This document shows positions 7,073 to 15,880 of a stretch of 64,000 nucleotides of DNA, piece after piece (within the stretch, counting starts at the first letter, position 1; every line of letters starts with the position of its first letter). Source of the DNA: TMED8 sp038125725. GTDB taxonomy: Bacteria > Pseudomonadota > Alphaproteobacteria > Rhodospirillales > Casp-alpha2. Position numbers and translations under genes: made by a program. The notes under the pieces were generated by a model. The model worked only from the letters and a program-made list of their open reading frames with translations, was not told the DNA's origin and ran no database searches. Location: contig JAYPEK010000003.1 of the NCBI GenBank assembly GCA_038125725.1, positions 91,127-155,126 of the forward strand, given 5' to 3'.

Positions 7073-9462
7073 GCGTTCGGGTTTCCGTCGTTGATGAGGG
7101 ATTCGATCAGGTGGCTGCGCATCGGCAGTTCATCGATGCAATGACCCAAGGGCGCGAGCGCATCGTTGACGGCGCTGGCGATGGCCGCCGGCGCGCCCAG
7201 GTAGCCGCCTTCGCCGGAGCCCTTCTGGCCGTGCGATGTGAGCGGCGACGGCGTGCAGTGCTCCACGTCCTTGACCATCGGAATCTCGTAGACCGACGGC
7301 ATCAGATAGTCGGCGAAGGTGGCGCTCAGGAACTGGCCGTCGGGGCGGTACTGGAACTTCTCATAGAGCGCCGCGCCGATGCCGTGTGCGAGGCCGCCGA
7401 TGACCATGCCGCGAACGATGTCCGGGTTGATCTGGGTGCCGCAGTCGTGGCCGATGACGTAATCCAGCACCGAGACATGACCGGTCTTGGGGTCGATCTC
7501 CACATAGGGCACGTGCGCCTGGAACGAGAAGCAGGGGTAGATCTGGACCCGCTGGTGCTCGTCCGGCAACTGGCCGCCGCCCGGCACCTGGAACACGTGC
7601 TGCGCCTGCAAGCCGGGCTCCATGCCTTCCGGCATCTTGTGGTAGGCCTTGTGGGCGATGAAGCAGATTTCCTGCCAGCCGAGCTTGTTGGCGGGATCGC
7701 CTCGCTCGAACACCGTGCCTTCGGAATATTCCAGTTCTTCCACCGCCTTACCCAGGTTATGCGCGGCGATGGCCATCACCTTGGCTTTCACCTTCTGCGC
7801 GGCGGCTGCCGTCGATGACCCCAGCATGATCGCCATGCGGCTGGCGACGGGGCTCCGGGTGATGGGGGAATTGAGCGAGTCGGCATGGACGACGCGAATC
7901 TCGTCCGGGTCCATTTCCAACTCCTCGCCGATGATCGTCGCCACCAGTGTCTCGTGGCCCTGGCCCGACGTGGTGGTGCCGACGACGCCGGTGATCAGCC
8001 CGTCGGGATCGACGCGCAACTCGGCGCCTTCCGAGAACGTGGTGATCTCGGCCGACGGGTTCATCAGGTATTCGAAGATGTTGTTGCCGCCGCCGGGCTC
8101 CAGGCAGGTGGCGATGCCGATGCCGGCGAGGCGTCCCTCGGCCCGGGCCGCGTCGCGGCGCTTGACCAGGTTGTCGTAGTCGGCGGCGTCCAGCGCCTTC
8201 TGCAGCACGGTCTGGTAGTCGCCGCTGTCGTACTTGGAGCCGGCCGGAATCTGGTAGGGGAAGGCGTCCGCCGGGATCAGGTTCCTGCGCCGCACTTCGA
8301 TCCTGTCCATGCCCAGGTGCGCGGCGACCTTCTCGACGGCGCTTTCGATCATGTAGTTGGTCGGCGACTGGCCGAAGCCACGCACCGGTACCTGGCCGGT
8401 CTTGTTGGTGACGACGGAAATCGCCTCGTACTTGACCGAGTTGATGGTGTAGGGCCCGACGATGGCGCTGATCGGCTTCGCCAACTGGAACGGCGCGCGG
8501 CCGGGATAGGCACCGGCGTCATCGAGGGCGCGGATCTTCAGCGAGCGGATTTCGCCGTCCTTGTTGAAGGCGACCTCGGTGTCGAAGATACGGTCAGGGC
8601 CGTGGGCGTCGCCGCTGGTCATATTGACCAGCCGGTCCTCGATCAGCCGCACCGGGCGCTTCAGCTTGCGCGCCAGGTAGCCGACCAGCACGGCGTGCTT
8701 GATGCCGCGTTTGACGCCATAACTTCCCCCAACATCCACGTCCTGGTTGAGGCGCGTACTGTTCAGCGGGATGCGCAGCGTGCTGGACAGCAGCTCGACG
8801 AAGTTTGGCATCTGGATCGAGGCCCAGATGTCGAGAATTTCGGTGCCCTCGTCCCAGCGCGCCAGCGCGCCGAAGGTCTCGATCGGCACGGTCGACGACC
8901 GTCCCCAGCGAACCCGAAATTTGAGCGTCTCATCGGCGGCGGCGAAGTCCTCGTCGACGGTGCCCCAGTGGAAGTGACCGTGATAGAGCACGTTCGAGCC
9001 GTTGCCGGGATGCACCAGGCGTTCGGTTTCCTCGAAGGCTTCCTCGGGATCGATCACCGGCTCCAGCGGTTCGTAATCGACATCCACCAGTTCCGCCGCG
9101 TCCTCGGCGATGTAGGGGCTGTCGGCGACGACGGCGCAAACCCATTCGCCGGCGTAGCGCGCCTGGCCGACGGCGAGCGGATACCACTTCACCTCTGGCA
9201 ATTTCAGGCCGAAGCGGATCGGGTCGCAGTGGGCGGCGATTTCGTCCCCGGTCAGGACCGCGTGCACGCCCTCCATCGCCAGCGCTTCCGAGGCGTCGAT
9301 GGAAAGGATCTTCGCCTTCGGGTAGGGGCTCTGGACCACGGCCACGTGCAGCGTGCCGGGCAGCGCCACGTCCTGGACGAACTTGCCCTTGCCGGTGACG
9401 AAGCGTTTGTCTTCGCGCACGGTGCGCTTGCGCGACACGTATCGGAGATTTGTGCTGCTCAT
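7069..9462 (-). CDS. Xanthine-oxidase-family Mo-hydroxylase, molybdopterin-binding large subunit
   Basis: 797 residues with the two-part Mo-binding fold of CoxL/XdhB-type proteins. The active-site loop reads RGFGQ (361-365) rather than the CSFR of true CO dehydrogenase, so it should hydroxylate an organic substrate with water as oxygen donor. The catalytic glutamate is present in GSGEGG (Glu751). It sits in the order FAD subunit, 2Fe-2S subunit, Mo subunit with 4-nt overlaps on both sides, so all three partners are made together. No signal peptide, hence cytoplasmic. Neighbouring UbiX/UbiD and CoA ligase genes point to an aromatic or N-heterocyclic substrate; that is inference. Confidence 0.92.
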   Translation of the reverse strand: MSSTNLRYVSRKRTVREDKRFVTGKGKFVQDVALPGTLHVAVVQSPYPKAKILSIDASEALAMEGVHAVLTGDEIAAHCDPIRFGLKLPEVKWYPLAVGQARYAGEWVCAVVADSPYIAEDAAELVDVDYEPLEPVIDPEEAFEETERLVHPGNGSNVLYHGHFHWGTVDEDFAAADETLKFRVRWGRSSTVPIETFGALARWDEGTEILDIWASIQMPNFVELLSSTLRIPLNSTRLNQDVDVGGSYGVKRGIKHAVLVGYLARKLKRPVRLIEDRLVNMTSGDAHGPDRIFDTEVAFNKDGEIRSLKIRALDDAGAYPGRAPFQLAKPISAIVGPYTINSVKYEAISVVTNKTGQVPVRGFGQSPTNYMIESAVEKVAAHLGMDRIEVRRRNLIPADAFPYQIPAGSKYDSGDYQTVLQKALDAADYDNLVKRRDAARAEGRLAGIGIATCLEPGGGNNIFEYLMNPSAEITTFSEGAELRVDPDGLITGVVGTTTSGQGHETLVATIIGEELEMDPDEIRVVHADSLNSPITRSPVASRMAIMLGSSTAAAAQKVKAKVMAIAAHNLGKAVEELEYSEGTVFERGDPANKLGWQEICFIAHKAYHKMPEGMEPGLQAQHVFQVPGGGQLPDEHQRVQIYPCFSFQAHVPYVEIDPKTGHVSVLDYVIGHDCGTQINPDIVRGMVIGGLAHGIGAALYEKFQYRPDGQFLSATFADYLMPSVYEIPMVKDVEHCTPSPLTSHGQKGSGEGGYLGAPAAIASAVNDALAPLGHCIDELPMRSHLIESLINDGNPNA

Positions 9463-9944
9463 CGGCCGGCCTCCCGGAGGCGCTCAGCCGCCAATTGGAT
9501 CGCCTCGATGATCTGCACGTAGCCGGTACAGCGGCAGATATTGCCGCCGATGGCCTCGCGGATGTCATCCAAGGTCGGGTCGGTGTTTTCGCGCAACAGC
9601 GCCTCGGAGGCGATCAGCATGCCGGGGATGCAATAGCCGCACTGCATGGCATGGGCGTCGCGGAAGGCGTCCTGCAGGAGGCCCGGCGTGCCGTCTTCCT
9701 GCGTCAGTCCCTCGACGGTTGTCACCGCGCGCCCGTCCGCCTGCACCGCCAGCATCAGGCAGGAGCGGATCGGCACGCCGTCCAGCAAAACCGAACAGGC
9801 GCCGCAGACGCCGTGTTCGCAGCCGATGTGGGTGCCGGTGAGCGCCAGCTTGTCGCGCAGGAAATCGACCAAAGTCATGCGCGGCTCGACGGTCTCGGTG
9901 TAACTGTTCCCATTGACGGAAACGGTGATCTCTAGGCTGCTCAT
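9459..9944 (-). CDS. [2Fe-2S] small subunit of Mo-hydroxylase (CoxS-like)
   Basis: 161 residues. The N-terminal plant-type ferredoxin domain has CEHGVCGAC with the fourth cysteine in RSCL. The C-terminal helical domain carries the second cluster (MQCGYCIPG and NICRCTGY). Together they pass electrons from the Mo centre to the FAD subunit. Length and motifs are normal for the family. The start overlaps the FAD-subunit stop by 4 nt and the stop overlaps the large-subunit start by 4 nt, which implies translational coupling of the complex. Confidence 0.95.
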   Translation of the reverse strand: MSSLEITVSVNGNSYTETVEPRMTLVDFLRDKLALTGTHIGCEHGVCGACSVLLDGVPIRSCLMLAVQADGRAVTTVEGLTQEDGTPGLLQDAFRDAHAMQCGYCIPGMLIASEALLRENTDPTLDDIREAIGGNICRCTGYVQIIEAIQLAAERLREAGR

Positions 9945-10813
9945 GCGGCTGTTCCCTTCGCATCTTCAAGGGCATCGGTTAAGGCCCGCTCGCCTAGCGC
10001 CACGGCGACGCGGCGCCGATAGTCGGCGCTGGCGTGCTGGTCATCACCGGGGTCGATGGCGCGTGGAATTTCCTGGGCGGCGCGTTGAATGAGCGCCGCG
10101 TCCACTGCCTGGCCCGTGAGCATCGCCTCCAGTGCCGGGATGCGCACCGCGCGTGCATCGACGCCGCCCAGCGCCAGCGCGGCCTGGGTGCAGGCACCGC
10201 CCGCGTCCAGTTCCAGCCGCGCGGCGGCGGCGACCATGGCAAAATCGCCGTGGCGTTCGCTCATTTCATGGAAACCGGTGCCGACCCGCGTGCCGGACGC
10301 CAGGCCGTAGTGCAGGCTGACGAGCAACTCGTCCGGTTCGCGCGCCGTCATCATCGGGCCGACCAGGAATTCATCGACGCCGATGCGTCGCTCTCCGCCC
10401 GCGCCCTTGAGGGTCACTTCGGCGTCCATGGCCAAAGAGGCGAGCGGGATTTCCGCCGCCGGATCGGCATGCGCCAGGCTGCCGCCGACGGTGCCGCGGT
10501 TGCGGGTCTGGGTATGGCCGACGAAGGAAATCGCCTTGCGCAACAACGGAAGCTTTTCCGCCACCAAGCCTGAGTTCAGTACATCGACCTGGCGGGTGGC
10601 GGCGCCGATGACGATCTCGGTGCCGGTGTCGGTGATGCCCGCAAGCTCGGGGATGTTGTTGATGTCGACCACGCGGTCGGGCCTAGCCATGCGCATGGCC
10701 AGCATCGGCACCAGGGTCTGGCCGCCGGCGATGACGATGCTGTCGTCATCCAAAAGCGCCACGGCTTCGTCGATGGTGGCAGGGCGGGCATAGTCGAAGG
10801 GGGCTGGTTTCAA
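9941..10813 (-). CDS. FAD-binding medium subunit of Mo-hydroxylase (CoxM-like)
   Basis: 290 residues beginning MKPAPFDYARPATIDEAV, the standard opening of CoxM/XdhA-FAD proteins. The FAD pyrophosphate loop IAGGQTLVPM lies near 32-41 and the second flavin motif GGSLAHADPAAE near 115. It takes electrons from the [2Fe-2S] subunit. No additional [4Fe-4S] insertion of the 4-hydroxybenzoyl-CoA reductase kind is visible, so it is not an obvious HcrB. It begins only 3 nt after the ubiX-like gene, which heads this leftward operon. Confidence 0.93.
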   Translation of the reverse strand: MKPAPFDYARPATIDEAVALLDDDSIVIAGGQTLVPMLAMRMARPDRVVDINNIPELAGITDTGTEIVIGAATRQVDVLNSGLVAEKLPLLRKAISFVGHTQTRNRGTVGGSLAHADPAAEIPLASLAMDAEVTLKGAGGERRIGVDEFLVGPMMTAREPDELLVSLHYGLASGTRVGTGFHEMSERHGDFAMVAAAARLELDAGGACTQAALALGGVDARAVRIPALEAMLTGQAVDAALIQRAAQEIPRAIDPGDDQHASADYRRRVAVALGERALTDALEDAKGTAA

Positions 10814-10816
10814 GGC

Positions 10817-11407
10817 TCAGTCCTCCCGCCAGCGTTTGACGGCGCCGACGTCGATATCGAAATGATCCAGGGTGCGGCCGACGGTATGGTCGATCATCTG
10901 TTCAAGGGACTCCGGTCTTGCGTAGAAAGCGGGGACGGGCGGCGCGATGATGGCGCCCATTTCGGTTGCCTGCGCCATGTTGCGAAGGTGGCCGAGATGC
11001 AGCGGCGACTCGCGCACCATCAGCACCAGCTTGCGCCGTTCCTTCAGCACCACGTCGGCGGCGCGGGTGAGCAGCGTCGAGGTGACGCCGCCGGCGATCT
11101 CGGCCAGCGTGCGTACCGAGCAAGGCGCGATGACCATGCCGAGCGTCTTCACCGAGCCGCTGGAAATGGCGGCGCCGATGTCGTCTTGCTTGTAATTGAC
11201 GTCGGCCAGGTCGCGGATCGCGGCGATCTTCATGTCGGTCTCGTGGGCGATGGTGATCTCGGCCGAGCGCGACATCACCAAATGGGTCTCGACATTCGTC
11301 GGTTGCAATAATTGCAACAAACGAATCCCGTAAATCACCCCAGATGCGCCGGAAATTCCGACCACGAGCCGAGTTGGCGTTTTGCCTGTCCCGATATCAG
11401 CAATCAT
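10817..11407 (-). CDS. ubiX: UbiX/Pad1-type flavin prenyltransferase
   Basis: 196 residues with the flavoprotein signature GISGASGVIYG near 17-27, the serine-rich SSGSVKTLGM, and the APCSVRTLAEIA segment of UbiX/Pad1. The enzyme joins dimethylallyl phosphate to FMN to make prenylated FMN, the cofactor of UbiD decarboxylases. A UbiD-family gene starts 116 nt away on the opposite strand, so this copy is probably dedicated to that partner rather than to ubiquinone synthesis. It heads the operon of the first Mo-hydroxylase. A perfect 17-bp palindrome lies inside its 5' coding region. Confidence 0.92.
   Translation of the reverse strand: MIADIGTGKTPTRLVVGISGASGVIYGIRLLQLLQPTNVETHLVMSRSAEITIAHETDMKIAAIRDLADVNYKQDDIGAAISSGSVKTLGMVIAPCSVRTLAEIAGGVTSTLLTRAADVVLKERRKLVLMVRESPLHLGHLRNMAQATEMGAIIAPPVPAFYARPESLEQMIDHTVGRTLDHFDIDVGAVKRWRED
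11303..11319. promoter_or_regulatory. Perfect 17-bp palindrome, possible operator
   Basis: The bases read GTTGCAATAATTGCAAC: two exact 8-bp arms around one A. It lies about 90 nt inside the ubiX-like coding region, where such AT-rich symmetry is unusual, and about 205 nt from the divergent ubiD start. It looks like the binding site of a dimeric regulator (GntR or MarR type), though no regulator gene is adjacent. Chance or coding constraint is possible. Confidence 0.35.
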
Positions 11408-11523
11408 CGCTCAATTGATCCTCCCTGGTGCAATAGAGGCCACATCCTAATCGTCAGTGCAAGTGGGGGATGGAATTTCTTGGGCGTTCGGCTAGCCTGA
11501 GCGAACGCAAAGGGAGGAATACC
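11408..11523. promoter_or_regulatory. Divergent promoter region between ubiX and ubiD operons
   Basis: 116 nt drive two divergent operons of at least five and six genes. The ubiD-side ribosome-binding site AGGGAGGA (11511-11518) is visible, 5 nt before GTG 11524. For ubiX a GGAGGATC sequence (reverse complement of gatcctcc near 11418-11425) sits at proper distance from ATG 11407. No core promoter could be assigned with confidence. Confidence 0.6.
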
Positions 11524-12924
11524 GTGTTCGACAATATTCGCCGCGATCTCGATCTGCGGCCGTGGCTTCGGCGCCTTGCCGAAACCGGCCGGCTCGCCAT
11601 CGCCAAGCCCGGAGTCGGGCTGAAATTCGAACTGGCTGCCATCGCCAACCGTCTCGACGGCCGCCAGGCGAGCCTGTTTCCCAATCCGGAAGGTCAAGAC
11701 GGCGCCGTCGTTTCGGGCTTGATTTCCGACCGCGCCTGGATGGCCGAGGTGCTGGGCCTCGACGGCGAGGCCGATCTGGTGCCGGCCTACCAGGACGCGG
11801 TCGCCAACCCGATCCCCTGGCAGGAGGTCGAAAGCCCGCCCTGCCAACAGGTGGTGCACCAGGACCCGGACCTCGGAAAGATATTGCCGATCCCGACCCA
11901 CAACGAACTCGACAGCGGCCCCTATATTTCCGCCGGGCTGGCGATCACCCGCAATCCCAGGAACGGCATCCAGAACGTCTCCATCCACCGGTTGCAGCTT
12001 TCGGGGCCGAACGAACTGGGCGCGCTGATCCTGCCGCGCCACACCCTGACCTATTTCGAAATGGGCGAGGACGATGGTTTCGATCTGGATATCGCCATCG
12101 TCATCGGCGCCAGCCCCGCCGCGCTGCTGGCGTCGCAGGCGGTGGTGCCCATCGACTTCGACGAACTGACCATAGCCGGCGCCTTGGGCGGCGCACCGAT
12201 GGAAGTGGCCAAGTGCCTGGGCAGCGAAATCCGCGTGCCGGCTAACGCCGAGATCGTGCTGGAGGGCAAGATCCTGGCCAAGGAGCGCGCCCCGGAAGGC
12301 CCCTTCGGCGAGTTCCCGCAATATTACGGGGCGCGGGCCGAGCGCCACGTCATCCGCGTCGACCGCGTCACGCACCGCGAGGACCCCATTTACCACACCA
12401 TCACCGGCGGCCGGTTGGAGCACCTTTTGCTCGGCGCCATTCCGCGCGAGAGCACCATCCTGACGACGCTTCAGCGCTCGTTCCCCTGCGTGCGGGACGT
12501 GCATCTCTCGGTCGGCGGCACCATGCGCTATCACCTCTACGTACAAGTGGAGAAGCCCAAGGCCGGCGAGGCCAAAAACGTGCTCTGCGCCGCGCTAGGG
12601 GCTCATTACGACATCAAGCACGTGGTCGTGGTCGATACCGACGTCGATATCTTCGACGCGGAAAAGGTCGAATGGGCGATTGCCACGCGCTTCCAGGCGC
12701 ACCGCGACCTTGTCGTGATCGAGGGTGCGCAGGGCTCGAAGCTCGATCCGACCACCGACGACGATGGCGTCGGTTCCAAAATGGGCCTGGACGCGACTAT
12801 TCCCGCGGGGGCCTCGGAATTCACCTTCACCACCATCCGCGTGCCCGGCGAGGCGGAGGTCGATCTCGACGCCGCCCTCGATGCCGGCGCCAAGGTTTCG
12901 GACATCGTCAAGGATGGCGGCTGA
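11524..12924 (+). CDS. UbiD-family prenyl-FMN-dependent decarboxylase
   Basis: The GTG at 11524, 5 nt behind a strong AGGGAGGA, is a far better start than the upstream ATG at 11470 and gives 466 residues. The family segment ERAPEGPFGEF with the conserved Arg/Glu region, and a LILPRHTL segment, identify UbiD. These enzymes reversibly decarboxylate aromatic or alpha,beta-unsaturated acids by 1,3-dipolar cycloaddition to prenylated FMN, which the divergent ubiX-like gene should supply. The gene overlaps the next (Mo-hydroxylase) by 11 nt. The catabolic context argues against a ubiquinone-biosynthetic role. Substrate unknown. Confidence 0.92.
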   Translation: MFDNIRRDLDLRPWLRRLAETGRLAIAKPGVGLKFELAAIANRLDGRQASLFPNPEGQDGAVVSGLISDRAWMAEVLGLDGEADLVPAYQDAVANPIPWQEVESPPCQQVVHQDPDLGKILPIPTHNELDSGPYISAGLAITRNPRNGIQNVSIHRLQLSGPNELGALILPRHTLTYFEMGEDDGFDLDIAIVIGASPAALLASQAVVPIDFDELTIAGALGGAPMEVAKCLGSEIRVPANAEIVLEGKILAKERAPEGPFGEFPQYYGARAERHVIRVDRVTHREDPIYHTITGGRLEHLLLGAIPRESTILTTLQRSFPCVRDVHLSVGGTMRYHLYVQVEKPKAGEAKNVLCAALGAHYDIKHVVVVDTDVDIFDAEKVEWAIATRFQAHRDLVVIEGAQGSKLDPTTDDDGVGSKMGLDATIPAGASEFTFTTIRVPGEAEVDLDAALDAGAKVSDIVKDGG

Positions 12925-15880
12925 CGCTTCAGTGAATATCGGCCGGGCCAGGCCCAGGGTCGAGGACGCGGCGCTGCTCACCGGCGCCGGGCAGTTCATC
13001 GACGACTTAGCCGAGCCGCCGGGCTGCCTGCATGCGGCGGTCCTGCGCTCGCCGCACGCGCATGCGCTGATCCGCGACATCGATACGGAGAAGGCGAAGC
13101 AGGTGCCGGGCGTCACCTGCGTGCTCACCGGCGAAGACCTGGCGGCGGTTTCGCTGCCGCTGGTGGTCGGGCTGAAACTTCCCATGCAATGCTGGCCGAT
13201 GGCGGTGGGCAAGGTGCGCTATGCCGGCGAGCCAGTGGCCGTCGTCGTCGCCGCCAGCCGCTATGTCGCCGAGGACGCCCTCGATGCGATCCGCGTCGAT
13301 TACCAATCGTTGGAACCGGTTGTGAGCGCCATGAACGCGCTGCAGCCGGAAAGTTCGCTGTTGCACGAGGAGGTCGGCGCCAATCTGGTCAACGACCGCC
13401 GCTTCCGCTACGGCGATCCTGGCGCCGCCTTTGCCGATGCTGAGCGCGTCGTCGAGATCGCCGTCGACTACCCGAGAAACGCGGTGACGCCGATCGAGTG
13501 CTATGGCGTCATCGCCAGGTTCGATCCGCACGCCGAGGCCTTCGATATCACCGCCAACTTCCAGGGGCCATTCTCCATGCACGCGGTGATGGCGCGCTCG
13601 TTGAAGGTGCCGGGCAACCGCCTCCGATTGAGGACGCCCCCCGATTCCGGCGGCAGCTTCGGCGTCAAGCAGGGCGTCTTCCCCTACGTGGTGCTGATGG
13701 CTATCGCCGCCAGGAAGGCCGGCCGGCCGGTGAAATGGGTGGAAGACCGGCTGGAACACCTGGGTGCTTCGGTCTCGGCCACCAACCGGCGTATCACCTT
13801 GAAGGCGGCGGTCGCGGGTGACGGACGGATATCGGCGCTCGACTGGGATCAGGTGGAGGACGTCGGTGCCTACATCCGCGCGCCCGAACCGGCGACGCTT
13901 TATCGCATGCACGGCAACATGACCGGCGCCTACGACATCCAGAACGTCGCCATCCGCAACCGCATCGTCGTCACCAACAAGACGCCCACCGGGCTCAACC
14001 GGGGCTTCGGCGGGCCGCAAGTCTATTTCGCGCTCGAACGCCTGACCGCCAAGATCGCAACGGAACTGGACCTCGACCCCGTCGATGTGATCCGCCGCAA
14101 CCTGATTGCCGCGGACGCCTTCCCCTACCGCACGGCCACCGGCGCGCTCTACGATTCCGGCGACTACCAGCGGGCGCTGGCAATGGCGCTGGAGAGCGAT
14201 ACCTATAAAGAGCTGCTTGCCCGGCGCGATGCCGCGCGCGCCGAAGGGCGGCTCTATGGTATCGGCTTCGCTGCCGTGGTCGAGCCGTCAGTCTCCAACA
14301 TGGGCTATGTTTCGACCGTGATGACGCCGGAAGAACGTGCCAAGGCGGGACCGAAGAACGGTGCCCAGGCGACGGCAACGGTGCGCCTCGATCCCCTGGG
14401 CGGCGTTGGCGTGCAGGTCGCCTCCGTGCCGCAGGGCCAGGGGCACCGCACCGTCTTGGGCCAGGTGGTGGGCGATGTCCTGGGATTGGACCCGGCCCAC
14501 GTCGCGGTGGTGACGGAACTGGACACGGCGCGCGATGTCTGGACCATCGCGTCCGGCAACTACGCCAGCCGCTTCGCCGCCGCCGTCGCCGGCACCGCCA
14601 AGCTTGCCGCCGAGCGCCTGCGCGAGAAGCTCGCCGCCATTGCCGCAGCCCAACTGAACGTGCGCCCCGACGAGGTGGTGTTTGCCGACGGCAAGGTCGC
14701 GGCGGCGGGCAACCCGGAGAACGCCATTCCCTTCGCGCGCCTTGCCGCCACCAGCCATTGGGCGCCGGGAACGGTGCCGGACGGTGCCGAACAGGCCTTG
14801 AGCGAAACCGTCTACTGGACGCCGCCGGAACTGACCGCGCCCGATGCCGACGACCGGGTCAATTCGTCGCTCTGTCATGGCTTCATCTTCGATGTCTGCG
14901 GCGTCGAGGTCGAGCGCGCCACCGGGCGGGTGAGCATCGAGCGTTATCTTACGGTGCACGATTGCGGACGCATCCTGCATCCCGAGATGGTCGACGGACA
15001 GGTGCGCGGCGGCTTCGCCAATGCCGTCGGCTCGGCGTTCTATGAAGAATACGTCTACGGTGCCGACGGCAGCTTCCGCGCCGGTACCTTCGCCGATTAC
15101 CTGGTGCCCACGGCGCTGGAAGTGCTGGCGCCGGAGATCATGCACCTTGAGACGCCGTCGCCATTCACGCCCTTGGGCGCCAAGGGCGTCGGCGAGGGCA
15201 ACTGCATGTCGACGCCGGTGGCGCTCGCCAACGCGGTTTCGGACGCCCTCGGGCGCGAGGTGACGGCGCTGCCGTTGACCCCGGACCGGGTGCGCGGGCT
15301 GATCGACGAGGCGGAACCGCCGGCCCCCGCCGGTTCCGAGGCCCTGCCGGAACCCGAAGGGGCGCGGACGCTCCGGGGCGAGGGCGAAGAACGCTTCGCC
15401 ATCAGCCGCGACGCGTTGTGGGCGACGCTGCTCGATCCCGCCACGCTCGAGGCCATTGTGCCCGGCTGCCATGCGGTGGAACAGGTCTCCGAGTTTCAGT
15501 TCCACGCCGACGTAACGTTGGGCGTCGGGCCGGTGAAGGACCGCTACAAGGTGGAGGTGCTGCTGTCCGATCTGGAAGCGCCGCAATCGGCAACCTTATC
15601 GGCGACTGCGACGGGAGCGCTCGGGTCCGGCAGCGGCACCGGACACGTCTATCTGGTGGAAACGCCGGAAGGCGGCTCGCAATTGGTCTACCGCTATCAG
15701 GCGAGCGTCGGCGGCAAGGTGGCGGCGGTCGGCGGGCGCTTGCTCGACGGCGCGGCGCGCATGGTCATCGGCCAGTTCTTCCGCGCGCTCGGCCGCCACG
15801 CCGATGCCGAGCGCCGTCGCGGCTTCTGGGGGCGGCTGTGGGCGCGGCTGACGGGGCTCCGGATGGGGAGCGGGCGATGA
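12914..15880 (+). CDS. Mo-hydroxylase large subunit fused to a C-terminal CoxG-like domain
   Basis: Start ATG 12914 (MAADASVNIGRARPRVED) overlaps the ubiD stop by 11 nt; earlier in-frame starts lie inside ubiD. The 989-residue protein has the xanthine-oxidase-family Mo domain (residues 1 to about 800) with active-site loop RGFGG at 363-367 and catalytic glutamate Glu761 in GVGEGN. A linker rich in Pro/Ala/Glu leads to a SRPBCC/CoxG-like domain at about 820-975 (ALWATLLDPATLEAIVPGC), normally a separate protein that binds acidic lipids and anchors CO dehydrogenase to the membrane. No CSFR motif, so not CO dehydrogenase. It forms a complex with the FAD and 2Fe-2S subunits that follow. Confidence 0.9.
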   Translation: MAADASVNIGRARPRVEDAALLTGAGQFIDDLAEPPGCLHAAVLRSPHAHALIRDIDTEKAKQVPGVTCVLTGEDLAAVSLPLVVGLKLPMQCWPMAVGKVRYAGEPVAVVVAASRYVAEDALDAIRVDYQSLEPVVSAMNALQPESSLLHEEVGANLVNDRRFRYGDPGAAFADAERVVEIAVDYPRNAVTPIECYGVIARFDPHAEAFDITANFQGPFSMHAVMARSLKVPGNRLRLRTPPDSGGSFGVKQGVFPYVVLMAIAARKAGRPVKWVEDRLEHLGASVSATNRRITLKAAVAGDGRISALDWDQVEDVGAYIRAPEPATLYRMHGNMTGAYDIQNVAIRNRIVVTNKTPTGLNRGFGGPQVYFALERLTAKIATELDLDPVDVIRRNLIAADAFPYRTATGALYDSGDYQRALAMALESDTYKELLARRDAARAEGRLYGIGFAAVVEPSVSNMGYVSTVMTPEERAKAGPKNGAQATATVRLDPLGGVGVQVASVPQGQGHRTVLGQVVGDVLGLDPAHVAVVTELDTARDVWTIASGNYASRFAAAVAGTAKLAAERLREKLAAIAAAQLNVRPDEVVFADGKVAAAGNPENAIPFARLAATSHWAPGTVPDGAEQALSETVYWTPPELTAPDADDRVNSSLCHGFIFDVCGVEVERATGRVSIERYLTVHDCGRILHPEMVDGQVRGGFANAVGSAFYEEYVYGADGSFRAGTFADYLVPTALEVLAPEIMHLETPSPFTPLGAKGVGEGNCMSTPVALANAVSDALGREVTALPLTPDRVRGLIDEAEPPAPAGSEALPEPEGARTLRGEGEERFAISRDALWATLLDPATLEAIVPGCHAVEQVSEFQFHADVTLGVGPVKDRYKVEVLLSDLEAPQSATLSATATGALGSGSGTGHVYLVETPEGGSQLVYRYQASVGGKVAAVGGRLLDGAARMVIGQFFRALGRHADAERRRGFWGRLWARLTGLRMGSGR

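Noticed and set aside
9941..10813. 4-hydroxybenzoyl-CoA reductase beta subunit
   Set aside because: The [4Fe-4S]-binding insertion diagnostic of HcrB is not visible, and the protein is only 290 residues long.
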